57,152 nt of DNA from UBA6019 sp035535055 (GTDB lineage: Bacteria; Chloroflexota; Dormibacteria; Dormibacterales; Dormibacteraceae). Both the position numbers and the translations under genes were made by a program. Shown here piece by piece: positions 1 through 10,211 of this stretch (the stretch's first letter is position 1; each line of letters starts with the position of its first letter). The notes below the pieces were generated by a model. The model worked only from the letters and a program-made list of their open reading frames with translations, did no database searches and had not been told where the DNA came from. Where the stretch lies: contig DATLQT010000075.1 in the NCBI GenBank assembly GCA_035535055.1, forward strand, positions 1 through 57,152, in the 5' to 3' direction.

Positions 1-2230
<2,230 letters not shown>

Positions 2231-2288
2231 GCGCAAGGGCATACCTCGATCTACCACCCGCGAGCCAGTGGTTAAACTCGGCCAGCGA

Positions 2289-3548
2289 GTGATCAACGGG
2301 CACCTCGAGCGGACCGGCGTCAGGCTCCACTACCTGGAATGGAATCCCGACGCGGACGGACGGCCGGCCGTCCTCCTCCTCCACGGGCTGAGCTCCAACG
2401 CCGCCTTCTGGAGCCGCCTCGCCGGGCAGCTCCCAACGCGCCGGCTGGTCGCGCTCGACCAGCGCGCGCACGGCGCGTCGGCGGCTCCCGAGGACGGGTA
2501 CCAACCGGCCATCCTGGCAGCCGACGCGGCGGCCCTGGTGGAGGAGCTGGGGCTCGGGCCGGTCGTGGTCGCGGGCCACAGCTGGGGCGCGTCGATCGGC
2601 CTCCAGCTGGCGGCGGACCGGCCGGACCTGGTGGCGGGCCTGGCCGTCCTCGACGGCCCGGTGAGGGCGTGGAGCGAGACCGGTCTCACCTGGGACCAGG
2701 CCGCCCAGTTCATGCAGCCGCCGCTGCCGCTCTACCAGGACCTGGAGGCGGCGCTGGCCGAACAGCGGCGCTATCTGAAGGATGCCTGGGCCGACGACCT
2801 GGTCGAGTTCGTCCGGTCCGGGCTGGTGGCAGAGGGAACCGGGTTTCGCCTCCCCCTCACCGCAGCGATCCGGCTCCAGATCCTGCAGGCCATGTTCTTC
2901 CAGCCGTACAAGGTGCTCTGGACCCAGGTCCGCTGCCCGGTGCTACTGGTGCTGGCCGACGGCGGAGGTGACTCCGGCTTCCTCGACTACAAGCGCCGCT
3001 CGGCTGCGGCCGTCGCCGAGCAGGTGCCCGGGACCACCGTCCACTGGTACCCGACCGGTCACGACATCCCCCTCGAAAGGCCAGCCGAGATCGCGGCCGA
3101 GCTGGAGCGGCTCTGCCTGCGGGCGGCCTTCGCCGAGGTGACGTCCGACATCCTCGCCACCGACGGCGACTGGACCAGGGCGACCGGCTACCGCGACTGG
3201 ACGGCCAGGGACCTTCTGGCCCACCTCTCGAGCACCCAGTCCGCGCTGCCGGCGGTCGCACGCTCCCGCGCCGAGCCGGACGCCGAGCCGGCGGCGAGGT
3301 TCGACTCTGACCGCTGGAACGCATCCCAACTGCGCCGCCGCGCCGAGACCACCGCGGCGGAGCTGAAGGCCGAGCTGGATGCGGGCCTGAAGGAGCTGGA
3401 CCCCATCCTCGCGGAGCTGCCGGTCGGCGAGACGATCGGTGCCGGCACCTTCGCCGGCGAGAAGGCGGCCGCCGCGATGGAGCACATGGTCGACCACCAG
3501 CGAGAGCACCTGGCCGAGCTCCGGCGCACGCTCTCGGCGGACTCCTAG
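2289..3548 (+). CDS. alpha/beta hydrolase fused to a DinB/MDMPI-like domain
   Basis: Two-domain protein of about 419 residues. Residues 1-275 are an alpha/beta hydrolase: oxyanion region LLLHGLSS, nucleophile elbow GHSWGAS (Ser about residue 98) and a late catalytic His in GHDIPLERP. Residues 285-419 resemble the four-helix DinB / mycothiol-dependent maleylpyruvate isomerase superfamily: W-x5-Y-x2-WTARDLLAHL, and near the end EHMVDHQREHL, whose His residues could bind metal. Substrate unknown. The GTG at 2289 is chosen because homology begins about there (INGHLERTGVRLHYLEW); the frame is open back to a GTG at 2217, which would overlap clpB. No strong ribosome binding site is visible. Its stop overlaps the end of the convergent topoisomerase gene by 4 bp. 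Confidence 0.8.
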   Translation: MINGHLERTGVRLHYLEWNPDADGRPAVLLLHGLSSNAAFWSRLAGQLPTRRLVALDQRAHGASAAPEDGYQPAILAADAAALVEELGLGPVVVAGHSWGASIGLQLAADRPDLVAGLAVLDGPVRAWSETGLTWDQAAQFMQPPLPLYQDLEAALAEQRRYLKDAWADDLVEFVRSGLVAEGTGFRLPLTAAIRLQILQAMFFQPYKVLWTQVRCPVLLVLADGGGDSGFLDYKRRSAAAVAEQVPGTTVHWYPTGHDIPLERPAEIAAELERLCLRAAFAEVTSDILATDGDWTRATGYRDWTARDLLAHLSSTQSALPAVARSRAEPDAEPAARFDSDRWNASQLRRRAETTAAELKAELDAGLKELDPILAELPVGETIGAGTFAGEKAAAAMEHMVDHQREHLAELRRTLSADS

Positions 3549-4603
3549 GCCGCCCCCACCGCCTGGCGCTCGAGAAGCGCCAGCACTGCCCGCTCGCAGT
3601 CCTCGTCGGGCTCGGGACAGACGTCGATCACGCTGCCGGCGAGGTAGCCGTCGATCACCGCCGGGTGGACGTAGCAGCGACGGCAGACCGCCTGGGTGTT
3701 GCCGAGCACCCCTGCCACCGAGCGAACCGCCTCGACCACCCTGTGCTTGGCCTCGGTCTCGTTCTCGAAGACACCCAGCCGGGCAAGCTCGACGGCCGCC
3801 AGCACGGTGCCCGACCAGGTTCGGAAGTCCTTCGCCGTGAAGTCCTGCCCGGTCACCTCCCGCAGGTAGTCGTTGACGTCCGACGACTGGATCCGGCGGG
3901 CCTCGCCCGCGTCGTCGAGGTAGAGGAAGAGCTGCTGCCCGGGCAGCTCCTGGCAGCGGCGGACGACGGCGGCCACGCGGCGGTCGCGGACATCCACGTC
4001 GTGGTCCTTTCCTGACTTGCCACGAAAGCGGAAGCGCACCCGCTCGCCCTCGACCCTGACGTGGCGGCGCTTGAGCGTTGTGAGGCCGTAGCTCTCGTTG
4101 TCGCGGGCGTACTCGGCGTTGCCGACCCGGATCCGGGAGAGGTCGAGGAGCCTGACGACCGTCGCCACCACCTTGCTCTCGGGCAGGCCCGGCTGCGCCA
4201 GGTCGCGCTCCACCCGGCGCCGAAGCCCCGGCAGGGCGCGGGCGAAGTCGACCATCCGGCCGTACTTGGTCTCGTCCCGCGCCTCCCGCCAGCGGGGGTG
4301 GTAGCGGTACTGCTTGCGACCGCGCGAGTCCCTTCCGCTCGCCTGGATGTGGCCGCGGGGGTTGGGACAGATCCAGACGTCGTTCCAGGCCGGGGGTACG
4401 GCCAGCGACCGGATGCGGCGCAGACGCTGGGGTTGGGTCACCGGCTCCCCGCCAGGCCCGAGATAGGTGAAGCCGCGGCCCGAACGCCGGCGGCGGATGC
4501 CGGGCTGGTCGTCTCCGACGTAGAGGAGCCCGGCGGCGCGCGCGGCCTCCTCAGGCTCGTCGAGCTCTGCGGCGATGGCTGCGGCGTGGGCGGGAAGGGC
4601 CAT
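3545..4603 (-). CDS. type IB DNA topoisomerase (poxvirus-like)
   Basis: Relaxes supercoils through a 3'-phosphotyrosyl intermediate without ATP. The 352-residue protein has the compact bacterial/poxvirus TopIB organisation: an N-terminal domain with RIRSLAVPPAWNDVWICP, then the catalytic domain with LKRRHV, FRGKSGKDHDVDV, KDFRTWSGT (catalytic Arg) and the C-terminal LGNTQAVCRRCYVHPAVI, which carries the expected catalytic Tyr. The frame is open further upstream, but the ATG at 4603 is preceded by AGGAGAC and begins where homology begins. It is convergent with the hydrolase gene. Confidence 0.93.
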   Translation of the reverse strand: MALPAHAAAIAAELDEPEEAARAAGLLYVGDDQPGIRRRRSGRGFTYLGPGGEPVTQPQRLRRIRSLAVPPAWNDVWICPNPRGHIQASGRDSRGRKQYRYHPRWREARDETKYGRMVDFARALPGLRRRVERDLAQPGLPESKVVATVVRLLDLSRIRVGNAEYARDNESYGLTTLKRRHVRVEGERVRFRFRGKSGKDHDVDVRDRRVAAVVRRCQELPGQQLFLYLDDAGEARRIQSSDVNDYLREVTGQDFTAKDFRTWSGTVLAAVELARLGVFENETEAKHRVVEAVRSVAGVLGNTQAVCRRCYVHPAVIDGYLAGSVIDVCPEPDEDCERAVLALLERQAVGAA

Positions 4604-4641
4604 GTCTCCTGGCCCACTTATTATAGTATTGCTATCACTTC

Positions 4642-5382
4642 TTACGCAGCCTCGCCGACAGCCTCCGGCCCCCGCAGCCACGCCGGCGCCGGAAGGCGTG
4701 AGAGCGCCGCGGACAGCAGGAGAACGCTGCCGTCGATGACGCAGTAGCCGCCGGCGATCACCGAGGGTGGGTTCCCGGCGGGAATCAGCAGGTAGGGTGC
4801 GTCCACCGCCCACCGCCAGTTGCCGAAGCTGGTCCCGAAGATCTCCAGCAGCGAGGTGCAGAAGAAGATCGCCGCGAAGACCCCGGCACGCGGGGAGCGA
4901 AGCACGAACCAGGCGAAGATCGGCAGGCAGAGCGCGCCCAGGAGGTCGACCCGGCCGGTGACCAGCGGCAGCCAGGTCAGGCCGGAGACGGCCCAGCCGA
5001 CCGCCAGGACGAGGGCGGCCCGGGTCACCAACCAGCCGTGCCGGCGAAGGAGCGGCGTCCGCGCCGCCGTCAGTCCGAACAGGTACACGAGCCCGTGGCC
5101 GGGCGGTACGTAGAGCGGCAGGTTGTGCAGCTGGTAGCGGTAGAGGCCCCAGACCAGGGAGCCGAAGATCTCAAAGCCGGTCGCGACCACGACGCAGAGC
5201 CAGACCTGGCGCCGCTCGGCGGCGTCCGACCAGCGGGTGCTGAGCCAGAGGACGCCGAAGGTCAACAGCCCCAGCCCGTATTGCTCGTAGACACTCACCA
5301 GGTGCGCGTCGAGGAAGAGGATGAACGGGATGTAGAGCGCGAAGACGATCTGCAGGCCGTACGGACGAACCGCTCTCAGCAC
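4642..5382 (-). CDS. polytopic membrane protein, unknown function
   Basis: About 246 residues with seven or so hydrophobic helices (for example ALYIPFILFLDAHLV, GLLTFGVLWLS, AALVLAVGWAVSGL, GVFAAIFFCTSLLEIFG). Polar conserved-looking loops include LPLYVPPGHGLVYLFG and IPAGNPPSVIAGGYCVIDG. I do not recognise the family. The GTG at 5382 is the likely start because the hydrophobic protein begins there; the open frame continues upstream across the antisense of udgX with no membrane character. Divergent from udgX, with 24 bp between the starts. Confidence 0.6.
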   Translation of the reverse strand: MLRAVRPYGLQIVFALYIPFILFLDAHLVSVYEQYGLGLLTFGVLWLSTRWSDAAERRQVWLCVVVATGFEIFGSLVWGLYRYQLHNLPLYVPPGHGLVYLFGLTAARTPLLRRHGWLVTRAALVLAVGWAVSGLTWLPLVTGRVDLLGALCLPIFAWFVLRSPRAGVFAAIFFCTSLLEIFGTSFGNWRWAVDAPYLLIPAGNPPSVIAGGYCVIDGSVLLLSAALSRLPAPAWLRGPEAVGEAA

Positions 5383-5406
5383 CGGCTGAAGGGTAGCTTG
5401 GAAGCG

Positions 5407-6033
5407 ATGGCCTCCTCCGCAGCGGAGTTCGTGCCCGGCTCCGACGACTGGGAGGAGCTGCGCGCCGCGGCGCTCGGCTGTCGCGGCTGCGAGCTCTGGG
5501 AGAACGCCACCCAGACCGTCTTCGGCGAGGGCGACCTCGGGAGCCGACTGATGCTGGTCGGCGAGCAACCCGGGGACAAAGAGGACCTCATCGGAAGGCC
5601 TTTTGTCGGTCCCGCCGGGCGCGTCCTGGAGGAGGCTCTCGCCGAGGCCGGCATCGACCGGGAGGCCGTCTACGTGACCAACGCGGTCAAGCATTTCCAC
5701 TGGAGGAAGCAGAGCCAGCGCCGGCTCCACGAGGAACCGAGAAGCCGCCATGTCGCGGCCTGCCGTCCGTGGCTCGAAAAGGAGATCGAGATCGTCCGTC
5801 CGCGGGTCGTGGTCTGCCTCGGGGCGACCGCGGCGCAGGCACTGCTGGGGCCCGACTTCCGGGTCACGAGGGAGCGCGGCAAGCTCTTCGAGCGGCCCGG
5901 CCTGCCGCCGCTCTCGGCGACGGTCCACCCCTCTTCTATCCTGCGAGCGCCCGACGAATCTTCCTGCCAAGCCGCGATGAGCTCCTTCGTCGCCGACCTG
6001 GCTGCCGCCGGACGCCGGCTACCTCACCGCTGA
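5407..6033 (+). CDS. udgX: UdgX-type uracil-DNA glycosylase
   Basis: A 208-residue Fe-S uracil-DNA glycosylase that looks like UdgX rather than ordinary family 4. Motif A is GEQPGDKEDLIGRPFVGPAG (residues 52-71). The segment VTNAVKHFHW is followed by QRRLH at 104-108, matching the UdgX-specific KRRIH loop whose His, in the mycobacterial enzyme, becomes covalently attached to the abasic site after uracil excision. The C-terminal motif is TVHPSSILRAP. Cys25 and Cys28 (CRGC), Cys119 and the Cys of VVVCLGATAAQ fit the [4Fe-4S] ligand pattern. Ile to Leu in the loop (RRLH) is a mild change. The ATG at 5407 is the first residue of the homologous region. The 3' end overlaps the convergent PAP2 gene by 98 bp. 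Confidence 0.88.
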   Translation: MASSAAEFVPGSDDWEELRAAALGCRGCELWENATQTVFGEGDLGSRLMLVGEQPGDKEDLIGRPFVGPAGRVLEEALAEAGIDREAVYVTNAVKHFHWRKQSQRRLHEEPRSRHVAACRPWLEKEIEIVRPRVVVCLGATAAQALLGPDFRVTRERGKLFERPGLPPLSATVHPSSILRAPDESSCQAAMSSFVADLAAAGRRLPHR

Positions 6034-6541
6034 TCCAGCCGATCGCGACGCCGAGCAGGCCGCCGGCGATGACGTCGGAAGGAAAGTGGTGGCCGAGGTG
6101 GATGCGCGAGGCTCCCACCGCGGTCGCGCTCAGAAAGAGGAGCGGCCTCGCCGAGGGGTAGGCCATGCCGAGCGCGGTGGCCGCCGCGAAGGAGGCCGCG
6201 GTGTGGCCGCTCGGGAAGGAGTGGTCCGGCGTCTTGCCGCCGACCACCTTGGCCGCCTCGCGGGTGAACCACGGGCGGTTGCGGCGGAAGATCGGCTTTA
6301 GGACCCGCTGCGCGATGTAGGTCGAGACCGCGGCGGCCCCGGTCGATGCGATCGCCGCCCGCCTTCCTCGTTTGCCGTCGAGGCTGGCGAGCCAGATCCC
6401 GGCGAACGCCCAGCCGGCGCCCTCGCCGAGGTCGGAGATCAGCCCGATGTAACGATCGCTGAAGCGCGTGTGCGGTAGCCCGTTGAGGAACTCGTAGACG
6501 CGGGCGTCGAGGGTTGCCGGTGCGCGGACGACGTCTGCCAT
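5936..6541 (-). CDS. PAP2-family membrane phosphatase
   Basis: A 201-residue type 2 phosphatidic acid phosphatase. All three signature motifs are visible: KPIFRRNRP, PSGH within HSFPSGHTAAS, and SRIHLGHHFPSD. Hydrophobic helices flank them (AGWAFAGIWLAS, AAAVSTYIAQRV, LLFLSATAVGA, VIAGGLLGVAIGWI), and the tail is very basic. Members dephosphorylate lipid phosphates such as phosphatidic acid or undecaprenyl diphosphate at the outer face of the membrane; the substrate here cannot be told. The last 98 bp are shared with the 3' end of udgX on the other strand. Confidence 0.85.
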   Translation of the reverse strand: MADVVRAPATLDARVYEFLNGLPHTRFSDRYIGLISDLGEGAGWAFAGIWLASLDGKRGRRAAIASTGAAAVSTYIAQRVLKPIFRRNRPWFTREAAKVVGGKTPDHSFPSGHTAASFAAATALGMAYPSARPLLFLSATAVGASRIHLGHHFPSDVIAGGLLGVAIGWISGEVAGVRRQPGRRRRSSSRLGRKIRRALAG

Positions 6542-6581
6542 CTGTTCCAGTCTGCCCGAACCGGCTTATCCTGTCGCCGCA

Positions 6582-6743
6582 GTGAAAGAAACCGAGCGCC
6601 GGCTGGTGGTTCGCTGCGAGTGCGGTTACGAGGCGAAGGGCGACGAAGACGAGGTCGTCGCACTGATCAGCGAGCACGCCTTCGAGATGCACAACATGAG
6701 GACGAGCCGAGAGGAAGTCCTCAGCCGGGCGGAGTCCGCCTGA
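6582..6743 (+). CDS. DUF1059 small protein
   Basis: A 53-residue protein starting at GTG. The pattern CECGYEAKGDEDEVVALI, then EHAFEMHNM and a TSREEVL end, matches the DUF1059 family (usually 55-60 residues, function unknown). The two Cys and the two His could bind a metal, which is inference. No Shine-Dalgarno sequence precedes the GTG; a TATCCT sits about 10 bp upstream, so the message may be leaderless. Divergent from the PAP2 gene with a 40-bp gap. Confidence 0.7.
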   Translation: MKETERRLVVRCECGYEAKGDEDEVVALISEHAFEMHNMRTSREEVLSRAESA

Positions 6744-6806
6744 GCGAACGCGTCGAGACCCGGGCCGCCTGGGGCGTCGAGGGCCCGGTCCAGGCCGAGG
6801 TTCTAC

Positions 6807-7239
6807 GTGCTCCGGATGACGGAGCACGGCCCCGAGTTGACGGGCCCCGATGGGCCGATCGCCTGGTACCTCGAGGTCGGCGAGGACGACGACCCGATGG
6901 ACGTGGTGAACCGGATCGCATCCCGCCAGCTCGGCCCGCCGCAGCTCGTCCATTCCACCTCCTGGCGGCGCGCTCGCCACGCCGTGGTGCTGAGCTTCGT
7001 GGTGGTCCTCGCCGACGGACAGCGGACCGACCTCCGCGGCGTCCCCGTCGTGCGCGCCGAGCTGGCGCGGAACTCGGCCACCGCCGCGCCACCGGCGATC
7101 GCCACCGACCAGGTGCTCGAGCACGCCTCCGGCACCTGGCCTGGCTGGCCAGGACGAGGTCGTCCGCGAAGTCCTCTCGTCCGCCTGGCAAAAGCTGCTG
7201 GCGGATTACGTGCCGGCGCCGTTCCGCCACCTTGCCTGA
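6807..7239 (+). pseudogene. hypothetical protein gene broken by two apparent 1-bp losses
   Basis: The frame from GTG 6807 encodes RMTEHGPELTGPDGPIAWYL and continues to ATDQVLEHAS near 7125. Good protein-like sequence then moves to a second frame (HLAWLA, about 7133-7150) and a third (QDEVVREVLSSAWQKLL, ending at the stop at 7237-7239). Adding one base in gcctccggcac (about 7124-7134) and one in ctggccaggac (about 7145-7155) restores a single protein of about 144 residues ending PAPFRHLA. I do not recognise a family. Either the gene is decaying or the assembly lost two bases. It lies 63 bp after the DUF1059 gene on the same strand. Confidence 0.5.
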
Positions 7240-7308
7240 GAACCGAACGCGGGCGTTCAGCTTGGCTTCAGCTTCCTTTAAGGTGCCCGCGGTTCACTGC
7301 GCTGCAGC

Positions 7309-7656
7309 ATGGCCGTCGAGCCCATCAGCGTCCTCTTCGTCACCTCGGACCCGGTGCTGGCGGCGGTCTACCGGCTGCGGCTCGAGCTTGACGAATACCG
7401 GATCAGGTGGGCAGACCCCGGGTCGGTGCTGGAACAGTTGAAGGGAGACGCGCCCGACCTCGTCTACGTAGATGCCGATTCGCCCGGCGTTGACGGAAAC
7501 CTCTTGGGATCACTCCGCAAGTTGCCGGGTGGCACCGACGCACCGCTGATCCTGATCACCCGCCGACCGGAGGTGAGCTTGCGCAAGAATCTGCCCGCCT
7601 GGCTGGAGCCGTTCTTCGTCCTCAGCCTGGCCCACCCCGAGGGCGTGGCCGTCTAG
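7309..7656 (+). CDS. stand-alone receiver-like protein, probably degenerate
   Basis: A 115-residue CheY-like domain without an output domain. VLFVTSDPV gives one acidic-pocket Asp (D14), LVYVDADSPGVDG has candidate phospho-acceptors D55/D57, and LILIT supplies the Thr of the fourth strand. The near-invariant Lys of the fifth strand is not found: the equivalent region reads FFVLSLAHPEG. The second acidic-pocket residue also looks absent. It may therefore be a phosphorylation-independent pseudo-receiver. The stop overlaps the convergent permease gene by 4 bp. Confidence 0.6.
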   Translation: MAVEPISVLFVTSDPVLAAVYRLRLELDEYRIRWADPGSVLEQLKGDAPDLVYVDADSPGVDGNLLGSLRKLPGGTDAPLILITRRPEVSLRKNLPAWLEPFFVLSLAHPEGVAV

Positions 7657-8519
7657 TTCCTCAGCGCCTGGAGGACCCGCACCAGCAGGTAGGTCCCGAA
7701 GGCCAGGCTGGTGATGAAAAAACTCACCGGGTGCGGTGAGTAGAAGGCGATGAAGAGGCCGATCCAGGTGAAGGCGAGCGAGAGGCCGACGGCGATCGCG
7801 ATGGCTCTGGCCGGCCGGCTGGTGAGCCGGATGGAGATCGCCGCCGGGGTGACCACGAGCGCGAAGATGAGGAGCACGCCGACGACCTGCACGGCATCGG
7901 TAACCGCGAGGGCCAGGACGGCCATGAACGCCGTCGAGAGGGCGAGGACGGGGACGCCCTTGGCCCGGGCAAGCTCCTGGTCGACGGAGGCGAATAGCAG
8001 CGGCCTATAAAGCGCCCCCAGCGCCAGCAGGGTCAGCACGGCCACCGCCGCGGTGACCTCGACGTCGAGGCTGCTGATCCCCAGTATCTCGCCGAACAGC
8101 AGTGCATAGGCCTCGGTCGCGTAGCCCGTGTAGAGGGAGATGAACAGGACCCCGAGGCCGAGCGTCCAGGCGAGGACGATGCCGATCGTCACGTCGCGTC
8201 CGCGGACACGGTCCCCCACGGCGCCGATCACGACCCCGCTCCCGACCGTGAAGACCAGCAGGCCGAAGATCGGGCTCAGGCCGAGAAGCACCGCGCCGGT
8301 CGCGCCGGCGAACCCTACGTGGGACAGCGCGTGGGCCGCGAATGACGAGCTTCGGAGCACGACGAAGTAGCCGATCGCGCCCGCGATCACTGCCACCACC
8401 GTGCCGGCCAGGAAGGCGTTGACCATGAACTGGTACTGGAAGACCGCGGCCAGGTCGGCGATGACGTTCCAGCCCAGTGTCGGCGTGCTGTCGTGGATGA
8501 CGAGCTCAGGGATGGGGAT
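7653..8519 (-). CDS. metal ABC transporter permease (ABC-3 family)
   Basis: Membrane subunit of a Zn/Mn/Fe importer of the ZnuB/MntB family, with about eight helices: FLAGTVVAVIAGAIGYFVVLR, then SFAAHALSHVGFAGATGA (the family's conserved ALSH region), VLLIFALVVTPAAI, and a last helix ending VRVLQALRN. The first ATG is at 8426, but the frame is open upstream and encodes IADLAAVFQYQF, which resembles the usual N-terminus. The only well-placed initiation site is an ATC at 8519, six bases after GGAGGAGG. There is no in-frame ATG, GTG or TTG between 8426 and the stop of the ATPase gene. I give the longer form; initiation at ATC is inference. Confidence 0.8.
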   Translation of the reverse strand: MPIPELVIHDSTPTLGWNVIADLAAVFQYQFMVNAFLAGTVVAVIAGAIGYFVVLRSSSFAAHALSHVGFAGATGAVLLGLSPIFGLLVFTVGSGVVIGAVGDRVRGRDVTIGIVLAWTLGLGVLFISLYTGYATEAYALLFGEILGISSLDVEVTAAVAVLTLLALGALYRPLLFASVDQELARAKGVPVLALSTAFMAVLALAVTDAVQVVGVLLIFALVVTPAAISIRLTSRPARAIAIAVGLSLAFTWIGLFIAFYSPHPVSFFITSLAFGTYLLVRVLQALRN

Positions 8520-9318
8520 GGCTCGCCTCCTCCTCGAGGCCGGCCACGAAGATTCGGCCGAAGCGATCGGTGAACACTTCCACCGGGGCCGAGTAGATGG
8601 CGGACAGGCTCTCCGAGGTGATCACCTCCGCCGGCGTCCCGATCGCCGTCCTGCCATTGGCGACGTAGAGCACCCCGTCGATGTGCGCCAGCAGGGGATT
8701 GACGTCGTGGGCGACCAGGACCACGGTCAGCCCCCGCTCGCGCACCACCCGGGCGATCACCTGCACGATGGCCGCCTGGTTGCGGACGTCGAGGTGCGAG
8801 AGCGGCTCGTCCATGAGGAGCAACTCGGGCTCGCCGACCAGGCCGTGGGCGAGCAGGAGGCGCTGCTGCTCACCCCCCGAGAGCCGGCCCAGCGGGCGGT
8901 CGGCGTAGGCGCCCGCGTGAACCGCCTCGATGGCGGCGTCGATCCTGCGACGCTTCGCCGTGGCGCCGCCGAGCGGCACGCCCCAGCGGTGGCCGTCGAT
9001 GCCGAGCCCGACGAAATCGCGTCCACGCACCGTGAAGTCGGGATCGAAGGCCGATCCCTGGGGGATATAGCCGATCCTGTGGTTGCCACGTTTGGGAGGC
9101 TCGCCGAAGACCTTGAGCTCCCCGGCCGAGGGCGCCAGCTGACCCAGCAGCAGCCTCACCAACGTCGATTTGCCCGACCCGTTGGGGCCGAGGATGGCGG
9201 TGAAGCTCCCTCGCTTGATGCTGAAGCCGGCGTCCGCCCAGACCGTCCGCGAACCGTAGCGCACGGCAAGGCCGACCGCCTCGACGACCGTCTCTGGAAC
9301 CGACGCCAACGGAGTCAT
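8506..9318 (-). CDS. metal ABC transporter ATP-binding protein
   Basis: A 270-residue cytoplasmic ATPase of the same importer. Walker A is GPNGSGKST, the Q-loop is YIPQGSAF, the signature is LSGGEQQRLLLAHGL, Walker B is LLLMDEPLSHLD, and the switch His is in LVAHDVN. The ATG at 9318 overlaps the binding-protein stop as ATGA, indicating translational coupling; a longer in-frame start at 9369 is less likely. The C-terminal tail is rich in Glu and His (EEEASHPHP). Confidence 0.92.
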   Translation of the reverse strand: MTPLASVPETVVEAVGLAVRYGSRTVWADAGFSIKRGSFTAILGPNGSGKSTLVRLLLGQLAPSAGELKVFGEPPKRGNHRIGYIPQGSAFDPDFTVRGRDFVGLGIDGHRWGVPLGGATAKRRRIDAAIEAVHAGAYADRPLGRLSGGEQQRLLLAHGLVGEPELLLMDEPLSHLDVRNQAAIVQVIARVVRERGLTVVLVAHDVNPLLAHIDGVLYVANGRTAIGTPAEVITSESLSAIYSAPVEVFTDRFGRIFVAGLEEEASHPHP

Positions 9319-10211
9319 CCGCCCGCGACCAGGGCGGCCTCGAGGGCGACCAGCTGCCGGTCCTGCCATTCCTCGAAAGTCGCGGTCTCCGGCTGCAGCG
9401 TCTCCGAGACGCCGACCAGAGGTATCGACGACCGGGCGGCCTGGAGCTTGAGGTTGGTTGTCACCGCCGTGTCCGTCTGGACGTTGTAGACGAGGACTCG
9501 GATCGCCCTCGATGCGACCTGGTCCTGGAACTGCGCGACGGCGCTGGCGGCCGGGTCGATGCCCTCCGACACCGCCTGCATGAATCCAGGCGGCGAGACC
9601 AGGTCGAGCCCAAGGTAGGCCGCGAGGTATACGAAGATCGACTCGGTCGCCCCGACCGGCACCCCGGCGAACTTCGCTTTGATCTCAGCCAGCCGCTTGG
9701 CATACGGCTCAAGCGCCGCCGTGAAGCCCGAACGCCGCTGGTCGAAATAGGACGCGCCGCCGGGGTCGATGGCCTTGTACTCGGCGGTGATCCCGTCGGC
9801 GACCCGGGCCACGTAGTCCGGTTGATACCAGAAGTGCGGGTTGTCGCCTGCCTTCTTGCCAAGCAGCTGTGCCACCGTCAGCACCCGCCGGTCCGAGCTC
9901 GGGTTGGCGTCGAGCAGGTGCTTTCCCCAGTCGTCATAGCCGGCGCCGTTCAGCACAACGAGCCTCGCAGTGGCGAAGGCCCGCGCGTCGTTGGTGTTGC
10001 TCTCGTATTCGTGGGGATCCGCATTTGGGTCGGAGACCACGCTCTCGACGTGGACCCTGTCTCCACCGAGCTGGGAGGCGATGTTGCCCCAGGAGTCCTC
10101 CCCCGCGACGACCGCGATCTCTTTCGGGCTCGAGCTGGCCGGCGGCAGCGGGGGACTGCCGCAGGCGGCGGCCACGCAGGCGACGAGCAGGCTCAAAAGG
10201 ATCGACCGCAT
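9315..10211 (-). CDS. metal-binding lipoprotein of the ABC importer (ZnuA/TroA family)
   Basis: Extracytoplasmic substrate-binding lipoprotein: MRSILLSLLVACVAAAC is a signal peptide with lipobox, giving about 298 residues from ATG 10211. Likely metal ligands are the His of DPHEYE, the His of NPHFWY, the Glu of ATESIF (where ZnuA usually has His) and the Asp of VQTDTAV. A His-His-Glu-Asp set is the one described for PsaA/MntC-type manganese binders, and the long His-rich loop of ZnuA is absent, so manganese or iron is at least as plausible as zinc. No Shine-Dalgarno sequence is visible; the operator repeats run right up to the ATG, which suggests a leaderless transcript. Confidence 0.88.
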   Translation of the reverse strand: MRSILLSLLVACVAAACGSPPLPPASSSPKEIAVVAGEDSWGNIASQLGGDRVHVESVVSDPNADPHEYESNTNDARAFATARLVVLNGAGYDDWGKHLLDANPSSDRRVLTVAQLLGKKAGDNPHFWYQPDYVARVADGITAEYKAIDPGGASYFDQRRSGFTAALEPYAKRLAEIKAKFAGVPVGATESIFVYLAAYLGLDLVSPPGFMQAVSEGIDPAASAVAQFQDQVASRAIRVLVYNVQTDTAVTTNLKLQAARSSIPLVGVSETLQPETATFEEWQDRQLVALEAALVAGG

